A stretch of 64,000 nt of DNA from Hyphomonas sp036964145 (GCF_036964145.1 NZ_JBALUC010000004.1:248001-312000), one strand, 5' to 3'; positions 1 to 8,815 are shown, counted from the first letter of the stretch. Numbers and translations are program-made. Notes: generated by a model not told the origin, from the sequence alone.

Positions 1-81
1 TCACTTTGCCGGGCTGGCTTGCCGCCTGAGGAGGCATTTGTAAACGATGCCGTTCGGGCAGATAGGGGAAGGGCCGAGCGC

Positions 82-1059
82 TTATTGCGCGGCAATCAGC
101 CGGTCCAGCACATCGCGTGACACCGGCAGAACGCTGCCGTGGCGAATACCTTCGGGAAAGGTGATCTGGTCGCTGATATCTTCCCAATGCTCAAGATCCC
201 CGGATCGCATCGCGCGCATCCGGTGCTCCATATAGGCGTCGAAATAGACGTAATGGACGCCATTGATCGTGACGGCGGTGGGGCCTTCGACCCAGACGCC
301 TTCCGGTGAGAAGGGCGCAGAGGCCGGGCCATAGGGGCCTTGCGCCTGGTCTGCCACCGCGATGCGGATGTTCTTCTCTGGCTCCGGGCGCTTGGTCTCA
401 TCCTTCAGGAACATGATGTAGTGATCGCCGTCCTTCAGCAGGGAGGCGTCAATCGAAACGAACCCGCCATCATAGAATAGTTGCGTCTCCGAGAAGGTCT
501 CGAAATCGCGGGTCGTCACGAAATAGATCCGGTGGTTGAGGGACTTGCCTGTAGTGGACCAGATGTCGCCCCGGTCATCGGTTTCCGGAAACCGGTCCGG
601 CACGGATGACGACCAGAAAATCACATATTCAGTCGTCTCTTCATCATAGAAGATTTCGGGAGCCCAGCTGTTCATGACGCCCGGTTCGTGGGCCATCACG
701 TCCAATCGGGTTTGGTCCGTCCAGCTGATCAGATCCGAAGAGTGGGCGATGCCGATATTGTTTTCCCACCACCCTGTCGTCCAGACCATGTGATAGCGTC
801 CGTCCGGGCCCTTGATGATGCAGGGATCCCGCATAAGCTGTCCGCCCACTTCGGGGGTCATGTATGAGGCATCGCCGCGCAGGGCGGTCCAGGTCAGGCC
901 ATCAAGCGAATAGGCCAGATGCAGGCCGGTTTCCCCATCTCCCCGAAAGGATGAGAATATATAGGCCGTATCTTCAGCAGGGGCCGGTTCGGGCGCGACA
1001 GCGCACCCTGATACCATGAATGCCGCGACCAGGCCGGCGAATGCGCGCCTGAAGACCAT
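82..1059 (-). CDS. Glycoside hydrolase family 43-like lipoprotein
   Basis: A 325-residue secreted lipoprotein. The N-terminus has a hydrophobic stretch ending in the lipobox VSGC (Cys19), so it should be lipid-anchored in the envelope. The body is rich in Trp/Tyr/Asp blade motifs of the five-bladed GH43/GH32 propeller: MRDPCI, then NSWAPEIFYD, then VEGPTAV, which fit the three acidic catalytic positions of GH43. The family acts on arabinose- or xylose-containing glycans; the substrate cannot be read from sequence. A GGGAGGGG ribosome site lies just upstream of the ATG. It is transcribed divergently from typA. An inactive or non-GH43 propeller is the alternative. Confidence 0.7.
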   Translation of the reverse strand: MVFRRAFAGLVAAFMVSGCAVAPEPAPAEDTAYIFSSFRGDGETGLHLAYSLDGLTWTALRGDASYMTPEVGGQLMRDPCIIKGPDGRYHMVWTTGWWENNIGIAHSSDLISWTDQTRLDVMAHEPGVMNSWAPEIFYDEETTEYVIFWSSSVPDRFPETDDRGDIWSTTGKSLNHRIYFVTTRDFETFSETQLFYDGGFVSIDASLLKDGDHYIMFLKDETKRPEPEKNIRIAVADQAQGPYGPASAPFSPEGVWVEGPTAVTINGVHYVYFDAYMEHRMRAMRSGDLEHWEDISDQITFPEGIRHGSVLPVSRDVLDRLIAAQ

Positions 1060-1192
1060 AATCCCCTCCCGTCAGAGTGTCTGGGCCAAACATGGCACGC
1101 TCAGGCGCAGCCTGACAACAAAGCATAGCCAACCGCGGCGGGCCCGTGTATGTGCGCGGCAAATCAGCCTCCCTCCCGAAAGCATACCCTCC

Positions 1193-3019
1193 ATGTCCAC
1201 GCCTATCGAGAAAATGCGCAACATCGCGATCATTGCCCACGTTGACCACGGCAAGACCACGCTCGTCGATGAATTGCTGAAACAATCCGGCACGTTCCGC
1301 GAGAACGAAAAGACCGCCGAACGGATGATGGATTCCAACGATCTGGAGAAAGAGCGGGGCATTACCATTCTCGCCAAGACGACATCGGTGGAATGGAAAG
1401 ACTATCGCATCAACATCGTCGATACGCCCGGACACGCCGATTTCGGCGGTGAGGTGGAGCGTATCCTGCAGATGGTGGACGGCGCCATCGTGCTGGTCGA
1501 CGCCGCTGAAGGCCCAATGCCGCAGACCAAATTCGTCGTGTCAAAGGCCCTGAAAGTGGGCCTGCGCCCCATTGTGGCCGTGAACAAGATCGACAAGCCG
1601 GAACGTCGCCCGGACGAGGTCATCAATGAAGTGTTCGACCTGTTCGCCAATCTCGACGCGACAGACGACCAACTCGACTTCCCGATCCTCTACGGATCGG
1701 CCAAGCAGGGCTGGATGAACACCGAATATGAAAACCCGACCGAGAACATGGATTCCCTGTTCCAGATGGTCGTCGATCATGTGCCGGTGCCAAAGGTGGA
1801 AGAGGGGCCGTTCCGTTTCCTCGCCACGACAATTTCTTCCGACCCGTTTCTCGGTCGTATCCTGACGGGCCGCGTTTCGTCCGGCACGATCAAGCCGAAC
1901 CAGTCCATCAAGGTGCTGAATCGCGACGGTGAACTGGTCGAGCAGACCCGCGTCTCCAAAGTACTGGCGTTCCGCGGCCTGGACCGCGTGCCGGTTGATG
2001 AAGCCCAGGCTGGCGATATTGTTTCCCTCGCTGGCACGACCAAGGCGAACGTGGCCGATACGTTCTGTGATCCGTCCGTCAGCGAGCCGATCGAAGCCCA
2101 GCCAATCGACCCGCCGACCATCTCCATGACATTCCGCGTCAATGATTCTCCGCTGGCCGGTACCGAGGGTACGAAAGTCACCAGCCGAATGATCTGGGAT
2201 CGCCTGCTGAAAGAAGCCGAAGGCAACGTCGCCCTTAAAGTCGAGCGCGCGACGGACGCTGAAGCCTTCACCGTATCCGGACGCGGCGAACTTCAGCTGG
2301 CCGTTCTGATCGAGACGATGCGCCGCGAAGGCTTTGAGTTGGGCGTCTCGCGTCCGCAGGTCGTGATGCAGGAAGGCCCAAACGGCGAGAAGCTTGAGCC
2401 GATCGAGGAAGTCGTCATTGATGTCGATGACGAGCATTCCGGCGTGGTCGTGCAGAAACTGTCCGAGCGCAAGGCCGACATGCTGGACATGCGCCCGTCC
2501 GGTGTGGGCCGTACCCGCATGATCTTCCACGCGCCGACGCGCGGCCTGATCGGTTACCAGGGCGAGCTGCTGTCCGACACGCGCGGCACTGCGATTATGA
2601 ACCGCGTCTTCCACGAATATGCCCCACACAAGGGCAAGATCCAGGGGCGCCATACGGGCGTTCTGATCGCGATGGAGCAGGGTGAGGCCGTGGCCTTTGC
2701 GCTCTGGAACCTCGAAGATCGCGGTCCGATGATGATCCATCCGGGCAACAAGGTGTATGGCGGCATGATCGTTGGCGAGCACAATCGCGATAATGATCTC
2801 GAAGTGAACGTGCTGAAGGGCAAGAAGCTCTCCAACGTGCGCGCATCCGGCACCGACGAGGCCGTGCGGCTGACGCCGCCACTTCAGATGACGCTTGAGA
2901 AGTCGCTCGCTTATATTGCGGATGACGAACTGGTCGAGGTCACGCCGGAGAATATTCGCCTGCGCAAGGTCTATCTCGACCCGCATGAGCGCAAGCGCGC
3001 CGCCAAGAAAGGCGACTAG
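1193..3019 (+). CDS. typA: Translational GTPase TypA/BipA
   Basis: A ribosome-binding GTPase of the EF-G superfamily, acting in stress adaptation and 50S assembly. From the ATG at 1193 the protein is 608 residues, the normal family length. The reading frame is open further upstream, but those residues look like non-coding translation, so I reject the longer start. The P-loop AHVDHGKTT (residues 15-23), the switch motif RGITI, DTPGHADFGGEVER and NKIDKP are all present, followed by domain II, the EF-G-like C domains and a basic C-terminus. It stands alone, divergent from the GH43-like gene. Confidence 0.97.
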   Translation: MSTPIEKMRNIAIIAHVDHGKTTLVDELLKQSGTFRENEKTAERMMDSNDLEKERGITILAKTTSVEWKDYRINIVDTPGHADFGGEVERILQMVDGAIVLVDAAEGPMPQTKFVVSKALKVGLRPIVAVNKIDKPERRPDEVINEVFDLFANLDATDDQLDFPILYGSAKQGWMNTEYENPTENMDSLFQMVVDHVPVPKVEEGPFRFLATTISSDPFLGRILTGRVSSGTIKPNQSIKVLNRDGELVEQTRVSKVLAFRGLDRVPVDEAQAGDIVSLAGTTKANVADTFCDPSVSEPIEAQPIDPPTISMTFRVNDSPLAGTEGTKVTSRMIWDRLLKEAEGNVALKVERATDAEAFTVSGRGELQLAVLIETMRREGFELGVSRPQVVMQEGPNGEKLEPIEEVVIDVDDEHSGVVVQKLSERKADMLDMRPSGVGRTRMIFHAPTRGLIGYQGELLSDTRGTAIMNRVFHEYAPHKGKIQGRHTGVLIAMEQGEAVAFALWNLEDRGPMMIHPGNKVYGGMIVGEHNRDNDLEVNVLKGKKLSNVRASGTDEAVRLTPPLQMTLEKSLAYIADDELVEVTPENIRLRKVYLDPHERKRAAKKGD

Positions 3020-3114
3020 GACGCGATCCTGATACAGGCCTGATGCGGTCCGGGGAACCGGATTAAGGGCGTGACGTTGTGTCTCCAGATGTTTTAACAG
3101 CACTGGAGCGCACA

Positions 3115-3300
3115 ATGTCGTCTTTCGGATTGTATCTGATCGGTTTCCTGATCCTGATTTCCGGCCTCGCCTATGCCGCTTACCTGATTGGCGCACCCCC
3201 TGTCTGGATCGGCGTTGGCGCTATCGTTCTGATCGGCTTTGGCATCATCACCGGCGTCGCCAAGACACGCCGGCGGGACGAAACGGCGACCAGCGAATAG
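3115..3300 (+). CDS. Small two-helix membrane protein, function unknown
   Basis: A 61-residue protein with two hydrophobic segments (about residues 5-23 and 27-46) and a charged tail rich in Arg, Asp, Glu and Thr. I chose the ATG at 3115 because GGAG lies 6 bases upstream; a GTG at 3079 would add 12 residues without a better ribosome site. It follows typA by 95 bases and may be co-transcribed. No family recognised. Confidence 0.6.
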   Translation: MSSFGLYLIGFLILISGLAYAAYLIGAPPVWIGVGAIVLIGFGIITGVAKTRRRDETATSE

Positions 3301-3309
3301 GTCGGCGGC

Positions 3310-3477
3310 CTATACTGCCGTGGGACGCATTTCCGACGTTGCATTCCTAACCGATTTCAGCGGAAGCTTGGGCAGGTGCAGGATCATGCGCAGCCACATA
3401 TTTGGCGGCGTCTCGAAATAACGGGAGCTGAGATATGCCAGCACAGAGGTGAACGGCAGAACGGTTACGTGCATCAT
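3310..3477 (-). pseudogene. C-terminal remnant of an acyltransferase-3 (OafA-like) membrane protein
   Basis: The minus strand carries a 55-codon open stretch ending at a TAG. It encodes a hydrophobic helix followed by a Tyr-Phe-Glu-Thr-Pro signature (LSSRYFETPP), the typical last helix and tail of acyltransferase-3 proteins that modify surface glycans. In-frame stops occur immediately upstream, and no start of the roughly 350-residue family is present. I read this as the decayed end of a lost gene. The rest of the 3301-3668 interval holds only a hairpin near 3625 and nothing else I can support. Confidence 0.4.
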
Positions 3478-3624
3478 CAGGTTGCGACCCCGTCATTGCT
3501 TGCGATGCGGAGCAGCGTCACGCAAAGAAGGCTAGGCAAGAAGGGTGCCAGTAGCGTTCCGGGTGCGGGCATTCCGCAGGGGAGGCGCTGCGCCGTCTTG
3601 AGCCGGGTGAGACATGGAGTGGCC

Positions 3625-3660
3625 GGCATGCCATCCACGAGGAAACGTGCACGGCATGCC
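3625..3660 (-). terminator. Hairpin downstream of the S9 peptidase gene
   Basis: Two copies of the self-complementary octamer GGCATGCC (3625-3632 and 3653-3660) flank an inner CACG/CGTG stem. The hairpin lies 9 bases beyond the stop of the minus-strand peptidase gene. No T-run follows, so factor-independent termination is uncertain. Confidence 0.35.
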
Positions 3661-3668
3661 TTGAGAGA

Positions 3669-5756
3669 CTATTCTTCGTCCGTGGCATCTTCCTTCCTGG
3701 CCGGATCATATTTCGCAAACCAGCCCATGATATTGTCGGTTTTTGCGATCAGGCGACTCGGACGGCTGGCAATATAGTGGGAAGACCCCGGCACACGGAT
3801 GAGGGCCGTCTCCACATCATTCATTTTCAGCGCGGTGTAGAATTGTTCCGCTTCCCAGGCCGGTGTACGCCAGTCTTCTTCGCCGACCATGACGAGGGTC
3901 GGGGTAACGACCTGGTCGACATAGGTGATGGGCGAGAGTTTCAGGAAGGCTTCCGGGTTGGACCATGGGTCTTCCCGGATCCAGTGACGGCGGACATATT
4001 GCGCAATATCGCCGGCAAGCGCCATCGTCATCCAGTTGATGACCGGCTTGATGGAGGCCGCGGCAGCGAAACGATCCGTCTTGGTGACAATCCAGGCTGT
4101 CAGAATGCCGCCACCGGACCCGCCGGTCACGAACAGGCGGTCTGGGTCGGCATAGTTCCGCGCGACGAGATCATCGACCACGCTCATCAGATCATCATAA
4201 TCGTAGCCCGGATAAGCCTGGTCTATCTCCTGAGCGAACTCTTCTCCGTAGCCTGTGGATCCGCGGGGGTTCACATAGACGGTAACATATCCTTCTGCCG
4301 CATAGCGCTGGATTTCGCTAGCGAAGAAGGGGCCGTACATGGAGAATGGGCCTCCATGGATTTCCAGGATCAGGGGGAAGCTGCCATCGGCCTTGAAGTC
4401 ATGGGGCAGGGCGACCCAGGCTTCGATTTCCAGTCCGTCATGGCTGGACGCAACCTTGAACTCCTCGATGGAGGCCATGTCGAGATAGGGCAGGACATCC
4501 GCATTCAGATCTGTCAGGATACGGGCATTCTTGCCGTCGGAGCGGATGGTGGCGATCTCGGCCGGGCGATCCGTGAAGCCTGCCGTGTAGGCAACCTGTT
4601 CACGCCGTCCGGATTTGGCGACAGAGAAACTGCCTCCCGCATAGGGTCGGCCAATGGATGTGCCGCCAATGCCGGTGACGACTTCACTCATGCGACCTTG
4701 CAAATCCACCTCATTGAGGGTGAGGACGCCGTGATCTTCAAACAGCATGAACAGGCTCTTGCCATCCGGCGCCCATTCGATCTGTGCGGGCGACCCGGCA
4801 AAGCCCGGCATCAGTTCACGCACGTTCGACCCATCGGCGGACATCAGGTAGAGATGGTCCTGCTGGTAGGATTTCTCCTCGTCATCATAGCCGCGAAACG
4901 CGATCAATTGCCCGTCGGGTGAAGGCATGGGGGCGTAGTCTGGCCCGTCGCGGGATGTCAGGGGGCTGATGGACAAGTCAGACAGTTCAACGGCGTAGAT
5001 CTCGCTTTCGATTGGGTCCATGTCCCGGTCGTCTGCGAGATTGCCGGTGACCAGAAGCGTATCATTGTCGAGCCAGGCTTGCCCGCCCATTTCAGCCTCG
5101 CCCTTGGTCACCTGGCGGGGCGTACCGCCTTCGGCCGGGAGCACAAAGACCTGATCCGCGCCGTCCTCAAGATAGCCTGCGCCGTCAAACCGGAAGGTCA
5201 AATCGTCGATCACCTTGACCGGCTCGGACCATTCCGCGCCCTCTGGCTGTTCCGGGGGCGTGGCAAAGCCCGGCTTGTCGCCCGGCACGAACATGGAAAA
5301 GGCGATGTTGCGCCCGTCGGGGGACCAGGTGGCGCCTGAGGGACTCTCTTCAAACTGGGCGATGGAGTAGGAAAGACCTGTGTCCATATAGACGAGCTTC
5401 AACTCGGGCTTTCCATTTGCCGTGCTCGTGTAAATGACGCGGGAGCCATCGGGGGACCAGCTTGGCGCCCCGGCGCTGCCGCCCGCGCCGAGCAGGGGCC
5501 GCTGGGCGCCGCTCTCGACATCGATGATCCAGAGATGACCGGTGTCGCGGTCCGTCATCCGGTCCATGCTGTGGCGGACATAGATAATGGTCTTGCCGTC
5601 CGGCGAGATTTGCGGGCCAGTTGCATATTCGATGTCGAACACGCGCTCGGCGGTGAACCGCTTACTGTCGTCAGCCGTGTCTTCCTGGCCGAGGGCCGAT
5701 GTGACCGCCAAGGCCGCTGTCAGGCCGGCGGCCGCGCAAAATTGGTGAAGTTTCAT
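3669..5756 (-). CDS. S9 family prolyl oligopeptidase-type peptidase, exported
   Basis: A 695-residue serine peptidase. A cleavable signal peptide (about residues 1-24) implies periplasmic location. Residues 30-390 form a beta-propeller with repeated SPDG motifs (WD40/PD40 type), and the C-terminal 250 residues are an alpha/beta hydrolase. The catalytic Ser547 lies in GGSGGG, with Asp628 in EEDWRTP and His660 in GSSHY. The family cleaves short peptides, often after proline or as dipeptidyl or acylaminoacyl peptidases; which one is not determinable. I chose the ATG at 5756 with GGAGGG 7 bases upstream over an in-frame TTG five codons earlier. Confidence 0.9.
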   Translation of the reverse strand: MKLHQFCAAAGLTAALAVTSALGQEDTADDSKRFTAERVFDIEYATGPQISPDGKTIIYVRHSMDRMTDRDTGHLWIIDVESGAQRPLLGAGGSAGAPSWSPDGSRVIYTSTANGKPELKLVYMDTGLSYSIAQFEESPSGATWSPDGRNIAFSMFVPGDKPGFATPPEQPEGAEWSEPVKVIDDLTFRFDGAGYLEDGADQVFVLPAEGGTPRQVTKGEAEMGGQAWLDNDTLLVTGNLADDRDMDPIESEIYAVELSDLSISPLTSRDGPDYAPMPSPDGQLIAFRGYDDEEKSYQQDHLYLMSADGSNVRELMPGFAGSPAQIEWAPDGKSLFMLFEDHGVLTLNEVDLQGRMSEVVTGIGGTSIGRPYAGGSFSVAKSGRREQVAYTAGFTDRPAEIATIRSDGKNARILTDLNADVLPYLDMASIEEFKVASSHDGLEIEAWVALPHDFKADGSFPLILEIHGGPFSMYGPFFASEIQRYAAEGYVTVYVNPRGSTGYGEEFAQEIDQAYPGYDYDDLMSVVDDLVARNYADPDRLFVTGGSGGGILTAWIVTKTDRFAAAASIKPVINWMTMALAGDIAQYVRRHWIREDPWSNPEAFLKLSPITYVDQVVTPTLVMVGEEDWRTPAWEAEQFYTALKMNDVETALIRVPGSSHYIASRPSRLIAKTDNIMGWFAKYDPARKEDATDEE

Positions 5757-5840
5757 TGAGTATCCCTCCAAGAACCCTATGCGGGGAGGCTAACATGGGA
5801 TTTGGGGGAGGGGTAAGTGTTTCGCGATGGATGCTGGCCC

Positions 5841-5870
5841 TTGCACCGGGGCGCTGCTCGACGCATATAA
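5841..5870 (+). promoter_or_regulatory. Probable sigma-70-type promoter of the SRP RNA gene
   Basis: TTGCAC (5841-5846) and CATATA (5864-5869) are separated by 17 bases. This places transcription start at about 5874-5877, exactly where the SRP RNA terminal stem begins. The call is by eye and rests on that agreement. Confidence 0.45.
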
Positions 5871-5873
5871 CCG

Positions 5874-5976
5874 GCAGGAGGCAGGCGGCGGACGGGTCGC
5901 TCGCCAATCGGGTCAGGTCGGGAACGAAGCAGCCCCAACGAGTTTTTTCGCCCGGGTCGCTCGTCTGTCTCCGCTT
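5874..5976 (+). ncRNA. ffs: Signal recognition particle RNA (4.5S type)
   Basis: Bases 5911-5934 contain the diagnostic helix-8 pattern: GGTCAGG, then GGAA, then AGCAGCC, which binds Ffh (SRP54). The flanks pair into one long hairpin, as in bacterial 4.5S RNA. GC at 5874-5875 pairs with 5973-5974, GGAGG at 5877-5881 with TCTCC at 5968-5972, CAGGCG at 5882-5887 with CGTCTG at 5962-5967, and GCTCG near the apex with CGAGT. The length of about 103 bases is normal for the small bacterial form. It sits alone between the S9 peptidase and a convergent SRPBCC gene, not beside dnaX. Confidence 0.9.
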
Positions 5977-5989
5977 TCTCAGAAAACGA

Positions 5990-6505
5990 TTAGTTGATTT
6001 CGCTGAGGTCCGTGCCGAGTTCGAGGTGCAGGCGCAGGCGTGCGAGCGTGCGGAATACCGAGAAATTCAGCTTTGCGCGCTCCAGGACATATTGATCACG
6101 ACTGAGTCCCGGTGCCAGCGTGCTGGTCTCCTGGAGGTGCAGCAGGTGCCGGCCATCCTTTTGCGGGATGATCGTGTATTCGCAGGCCGATTCGAGAACC
6201 GCACAGTCCGCATCGTTCGACCGCGTGGTCGTGCGGTAACAGTATCGCTTGCGCGGGCGGGATTCGGTGACTTCAAATACCAGTGTGACGCCCGGCTGGT
6301 CGGGATCGGTGGCCTCGAAGATATCATAGGCCGGATTGCCTGCACCAAAGACGAAGCCGCGCTCGCGCAGGGCATTGCGGGGGGAGGCGAGGTCGAGCTT
6401 CTCGAAGATTTCTGCGGCGGGGGCGTCGATGATCGTTTCACCATCATTCACGATGGGCGCGCTCGCCCAGTTCTGCAGGGTCTGATTCTTGAGCCAGTTC
6501 AGCAT
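5990..6505 (-). CDS. SRPBCC (START-like) domain protein
   Basis: A 171-residue cytoplasmic protein with alternating strands and a C-terminal helix consistent with the SRPBCC/polyketide-cyclase-like lipid-binding fold. There is no signal peptide or membrane segment. The chosen ATG has GAGGA upstream; an in-frame extension of 28 residues lacks coding character. Ligand and role are unknown. The gene converges on the SRP RNA gene with only about 14 bases between them. Confidence 0.55.
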   Translation of the reverse strand: MLNWLKNQTLQNWASAPIVNDGETIIDAPAAEIFEKLDLASPRNALRERGFVFGAGNPAYDIFEATDPDQPGVTLVFEVTESRPRKRYCYRTTTRSNDADCAVLESACEYTIIPQKDGRHLLHLQETSTLAPGLSRDQYVLERAKLNFSVFRTLARLRLHLELGTDLSEIN

Positions 6506-6817
6506 AGTGTCCTCTTGCGGGTCGAAATTGGACCGATGAGGCCATAATGCACGGTGGTAGTTAGCGATTGTCTCAACAGGCCGGACCAATCGGTTGAGGA
6601 ATCGTCACACCGCGTTAACGGAATCCCTGTCGCTTGGTCATCCGGCAGGTAAATTTTGGCCGGTTGGCCCAGGTGGTTTTGGCGCAGATTTGTGCAGTTC
6701 CCGAAAGGCCAATACTGGCGGGCCATCGGTGGGTGTGTTAACCATTGATTAACCAGAATTCCACGGCAAATTTGACGTTTTAGAGACAAGGGCCGTTGAC
6801 CCGATATTAACCTTCAG
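6506..6817. other. Divergent regulatory region upstream of nrdA
   Basis: This interval separates the SRPBCC gene from nrdA and has no coding potential that I can support. It holds GANTC (CcrM-type) sites at 6599-6603 and 6621-6625, a CtrA-like site at 6738-6752, and several TTAAC words. A third GANTC site lies at 6896-6900, just before nrdA. Confidence 0.5.
6738..6752. promoter_or_regulatory. CtrA-like binding site upstream of nrdA
   Basis: TTAA, seven bases, TTAA: this matches the full CtrA box (TTAA-N7-TTAA) of alphaproteobacterial cell-cycle control. It lies about 165 bases upstream of the nrdA start. Site by motif only. Confidence 0.45.
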
Positions 6818-6833
6818 ACACTATATCTAGTGT
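6818..6833. promoter_or_regulatory. NrdR box 1 upstream of nrdA
   Basis: A 16-base near-perfect palindrome, ACACTATATCTAGTGT, matching the NrdR repressor consensus at 15 of 16 positions. NrdR is the ATP-cone zinc-finger repressor of ribonucleotide reductase genes. Confidence 0.88.
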
Positions 6834-6848
6834 CAGGAACGGGGTTGA

Positions 6849-6864
6849 GAGCAATATCTGGCTT
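6849..6864. promoter_or_regulatory. NrdR box 2 upstream of nrdA
   Basis: The core CAATATCTGG matches most of the central NrdR consensus positions. It starts exactly 31 bases after box 1, the usual three-helical-turn spacing of paired NrdR boxes. The outer bases are degenerate. Confidence 0.7.
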
Positions 6865-6915
6865 TCAGGGGCTTCCGGACCTATATGTTTCTATTGAATC
6901 TGGAGGGCTGCTCTA

Positions 6916-8784
6916 ATGTCTGCAACCGAGGCCAAAACTGTGTCTAAATCTGCGCTGCGCAAGGGAAAGCCCAAGGCCGGGGTGGAAGGCCTGCTTCGTG
7001 TTGTTGAAGGCAGCCCGATCGTGATGGATCCATCGCGCGATTCCCTTCTGACCGAATTCGGCAAGAAGACCCTTCAGGACCGCTATCTGCTGCCCGGTGA
7101 ATCCTATCAGGACATGTTTGCGCGCGTCTCGCTGGCCTTCGCGGACGACACCGAGCACGCCCAGCGCCTGTACGACTATATGTCCAAGCTCTGGTTCATG
7201 CCTGCGACGCCTGTTCTCTCGAACGGTGGCGCGGCCCGCGGCCTGCCCATTTCCTGCTTCCTGAACCAGGTTGGCGATTCGCTGGACGATATCGTCGAGA
7301 CTTGGACCGAGAATGTCTGGCTCGCTTCCAATGGCGGTGGCATCGGCACCTATTGGGGCAATGTCCGCTCGATCGGCGAGAAGGTTGGTCAGAACGGCCA
7401 GACGTCCGGGATCATCCCGTTCATCCGCGTCATGGACTCGCTCACGCTGGCCATCAGCCAGGGCTCGCTGCGCCGGGGGTCGGCTGCTTGCTATATCGAC
7501 GTGCACCATCCGGAAATCGAGGAGTTCCTCGAAATCCGCAAGGCGTCCGGCGACTTCAACCGGAAATCCCTGAACCTGCATCACGGCATCAACATCACTG
7601 ATGACTTCATGGACGCGGTGAAGAAGGATGAGGATTACGGCCTCATCAGCCCGAAATCGAAGGAAGTGATCCGCACGATCAATGCCCGGAAGCTGTGGCA
7701 GAAGATTCTCGAACTGCGCATGCAGACGGGCGAGCCGTACCTGCTGTTCACTGATACGGTGAACAATGCGATGCCGGCGCACCAGCGCAAGCTGGGCCTG
7801 AAGGTCACCCAGTCCAATCTCTGTTCCGAAATCACCCTGCCGACCGGCGTCGACCATGCCGGCCAGGACCGCACGGCTGTGTGCTGCCTGTCTTCGGTCA
7901 ATGCCGAGAAGTATCTGGAATGGTCCAAGGACGAGACCTTCATCGAAGACATCTTCCGCTTCCTGGACAATGTGCTTGAAGACTTCATCGAACGCGCGCC
8001 GCCGGAAATGGCCCGCGCGGTCTATTCCGCCAAGCGCGAGCGCTCGGTCGGTCTCGGCCTGATGGGCTTCCACTCCTTCCTGCAGACGATGAACGTGCCG
8101 CTGGAAAGCGCCATGTCGAAAGTCTGGAACGAGAAGATGTTCAAGCATATCCGTCAGGGCGCTGATGCGGCTTCGGTCAAGCTCGCCAAGGAGCGGGGCC
8201 CCTGTGAGGATGCCCGTGACGTCGGCATGATGGCCCGTTTCAGCCACAAGATGGCTGTCGCGCCGACCGCGTCGATCTCCATCATCTGTGGCGGCACCTC
8301 GGCCGGCATCGAGCCGATCCCGGCAAACGTCTACACGCACAAGACGCTGTCTGGCTCCTTCACGGTGAAGAACCAGCAGCTCCAGCGCCTGCTGGCCAGC
8401 AAGGATATGGACACGGACGAGGTCTGGACCTCCATTCTCGAGCATGAAGGCTCCATCCAGCATCTCGAATGCTTGGACGAGCACGAGAAGTCTGTCTTCA
8501 AGACGGCGTTCGAAATTGACCAGCGCTGGATCATCGAACTGGCTGCCGACCGTACACCTTATATCTGCCAGTCGCAGTCCCTGAACCTGTTCCTTCCGGG
8601 CGACATCGCCAAATGGGATCTTCACATGCTGCATTGGACAGCGTGGGAGCGCGGGCTCAAATCGCTCTATTACTGTCGCTCCAAATCGGTACAGCGCGCG
8701 GCTTTTGCCGGGTCTGAGAAGGCGGAAGTCCTGAAAATGGACACCCCGAACACCGATTATGATGAATGTCTTGCCTGTCAGTAG
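6916..8784 (+). CDS. nrdA: Ribonucleoside-diphosphate reductase, class I, alpha subunit
   Basis: Catalytic subunit that reduces ribonucleotides to deoxyribonucleotides. The active-site triad Asn301-Cys303-Glu305 (SNLCSEI), the redox cysteines Cys114 (PISCF) and Cys323/324 (AVCCLSS), the Tyr-Tyr radical relay (LYYCRSKS) and the C-terminal CxxC tail (ECLACQ) are all present. At 622 residues it is shorter than E. coli NrdA because the first 90 or so residues that would form the ATP-cone are missing, so overall-activity inhibition by dATP is probably absent or different. Two NrdR boxes precede it and a strong terminator follows. Its partner nrdB lies 5.5 kb downstream. Confidence 0.97.
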   Translation: MSATEAKTVSKSALRKGKPKAGVEGLLRVVEGSPIVMDPSRDSLLTEFGKKTLQDRYLLPGESYQDMFARVSLAFADDTEHAQRLYDYMSKLWFMPATPVLSNGGAARGLPISCFLNQVGDSLDDIVETWTENVWLASNGGGIGTYWGNVRSIGEKVGQNGQTSGIIPFIRVMDSLTLAISQGSLRRGSAACYIDVHHPEIEEFLEIRKASGDFNRKSLNLHHGINITDDFMDAVKKDEDYGLISPKSKEVIRTINARKLWQKILELRMQTGEPYLLFTDTVNNAMPAHQRKLGLKVTQSNLCSEITLPTGVDHAGQDRTAVCCLSSVNAEKYLEWSKDETFIEDIFRFLDNVLEDFIERAPPEMARAVYSAKRERSVGLGLMGFHSFLQTMNVPLESAMSKVWNEKMFKHIRQGADAASVKLAKERGPCEDARDVGMMARFSHKMAVAPTASISIICGGTSAGIEPIPANVYTHKTLSGSFTVKNQQLQRLLASKDMDTDEVWTSILEHEGSIQHLECLDEHEKSVFKTAFEIDQRWIIELAADRTPYICQSQSLNLFLPGDIAKWDLHMLHWTAWERGLKSLYYCRSKSVQRAAFAGSEKAEVLKMDTPNTDYDECLACQ

Positions 8785-8815
8785 GGCTTCAACCCGAAAT
8801 TGCGCACATAAATTG

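Noticed and set aside
1541..3196. Long minus-strand open frame opposite typA
   Set aside because: typA is certain on the plus strand; the antisense translation is His/Arg/Gly-rich without family motifs, typical of the shadow of a GC-rich gene.
3376..3777. 133-residue plus-strand frame after the small membrane protein
   Set aside because: It overlaps the end of the S9 peptidase and the acyltransferase remnant and shows no motif or ribosome site.
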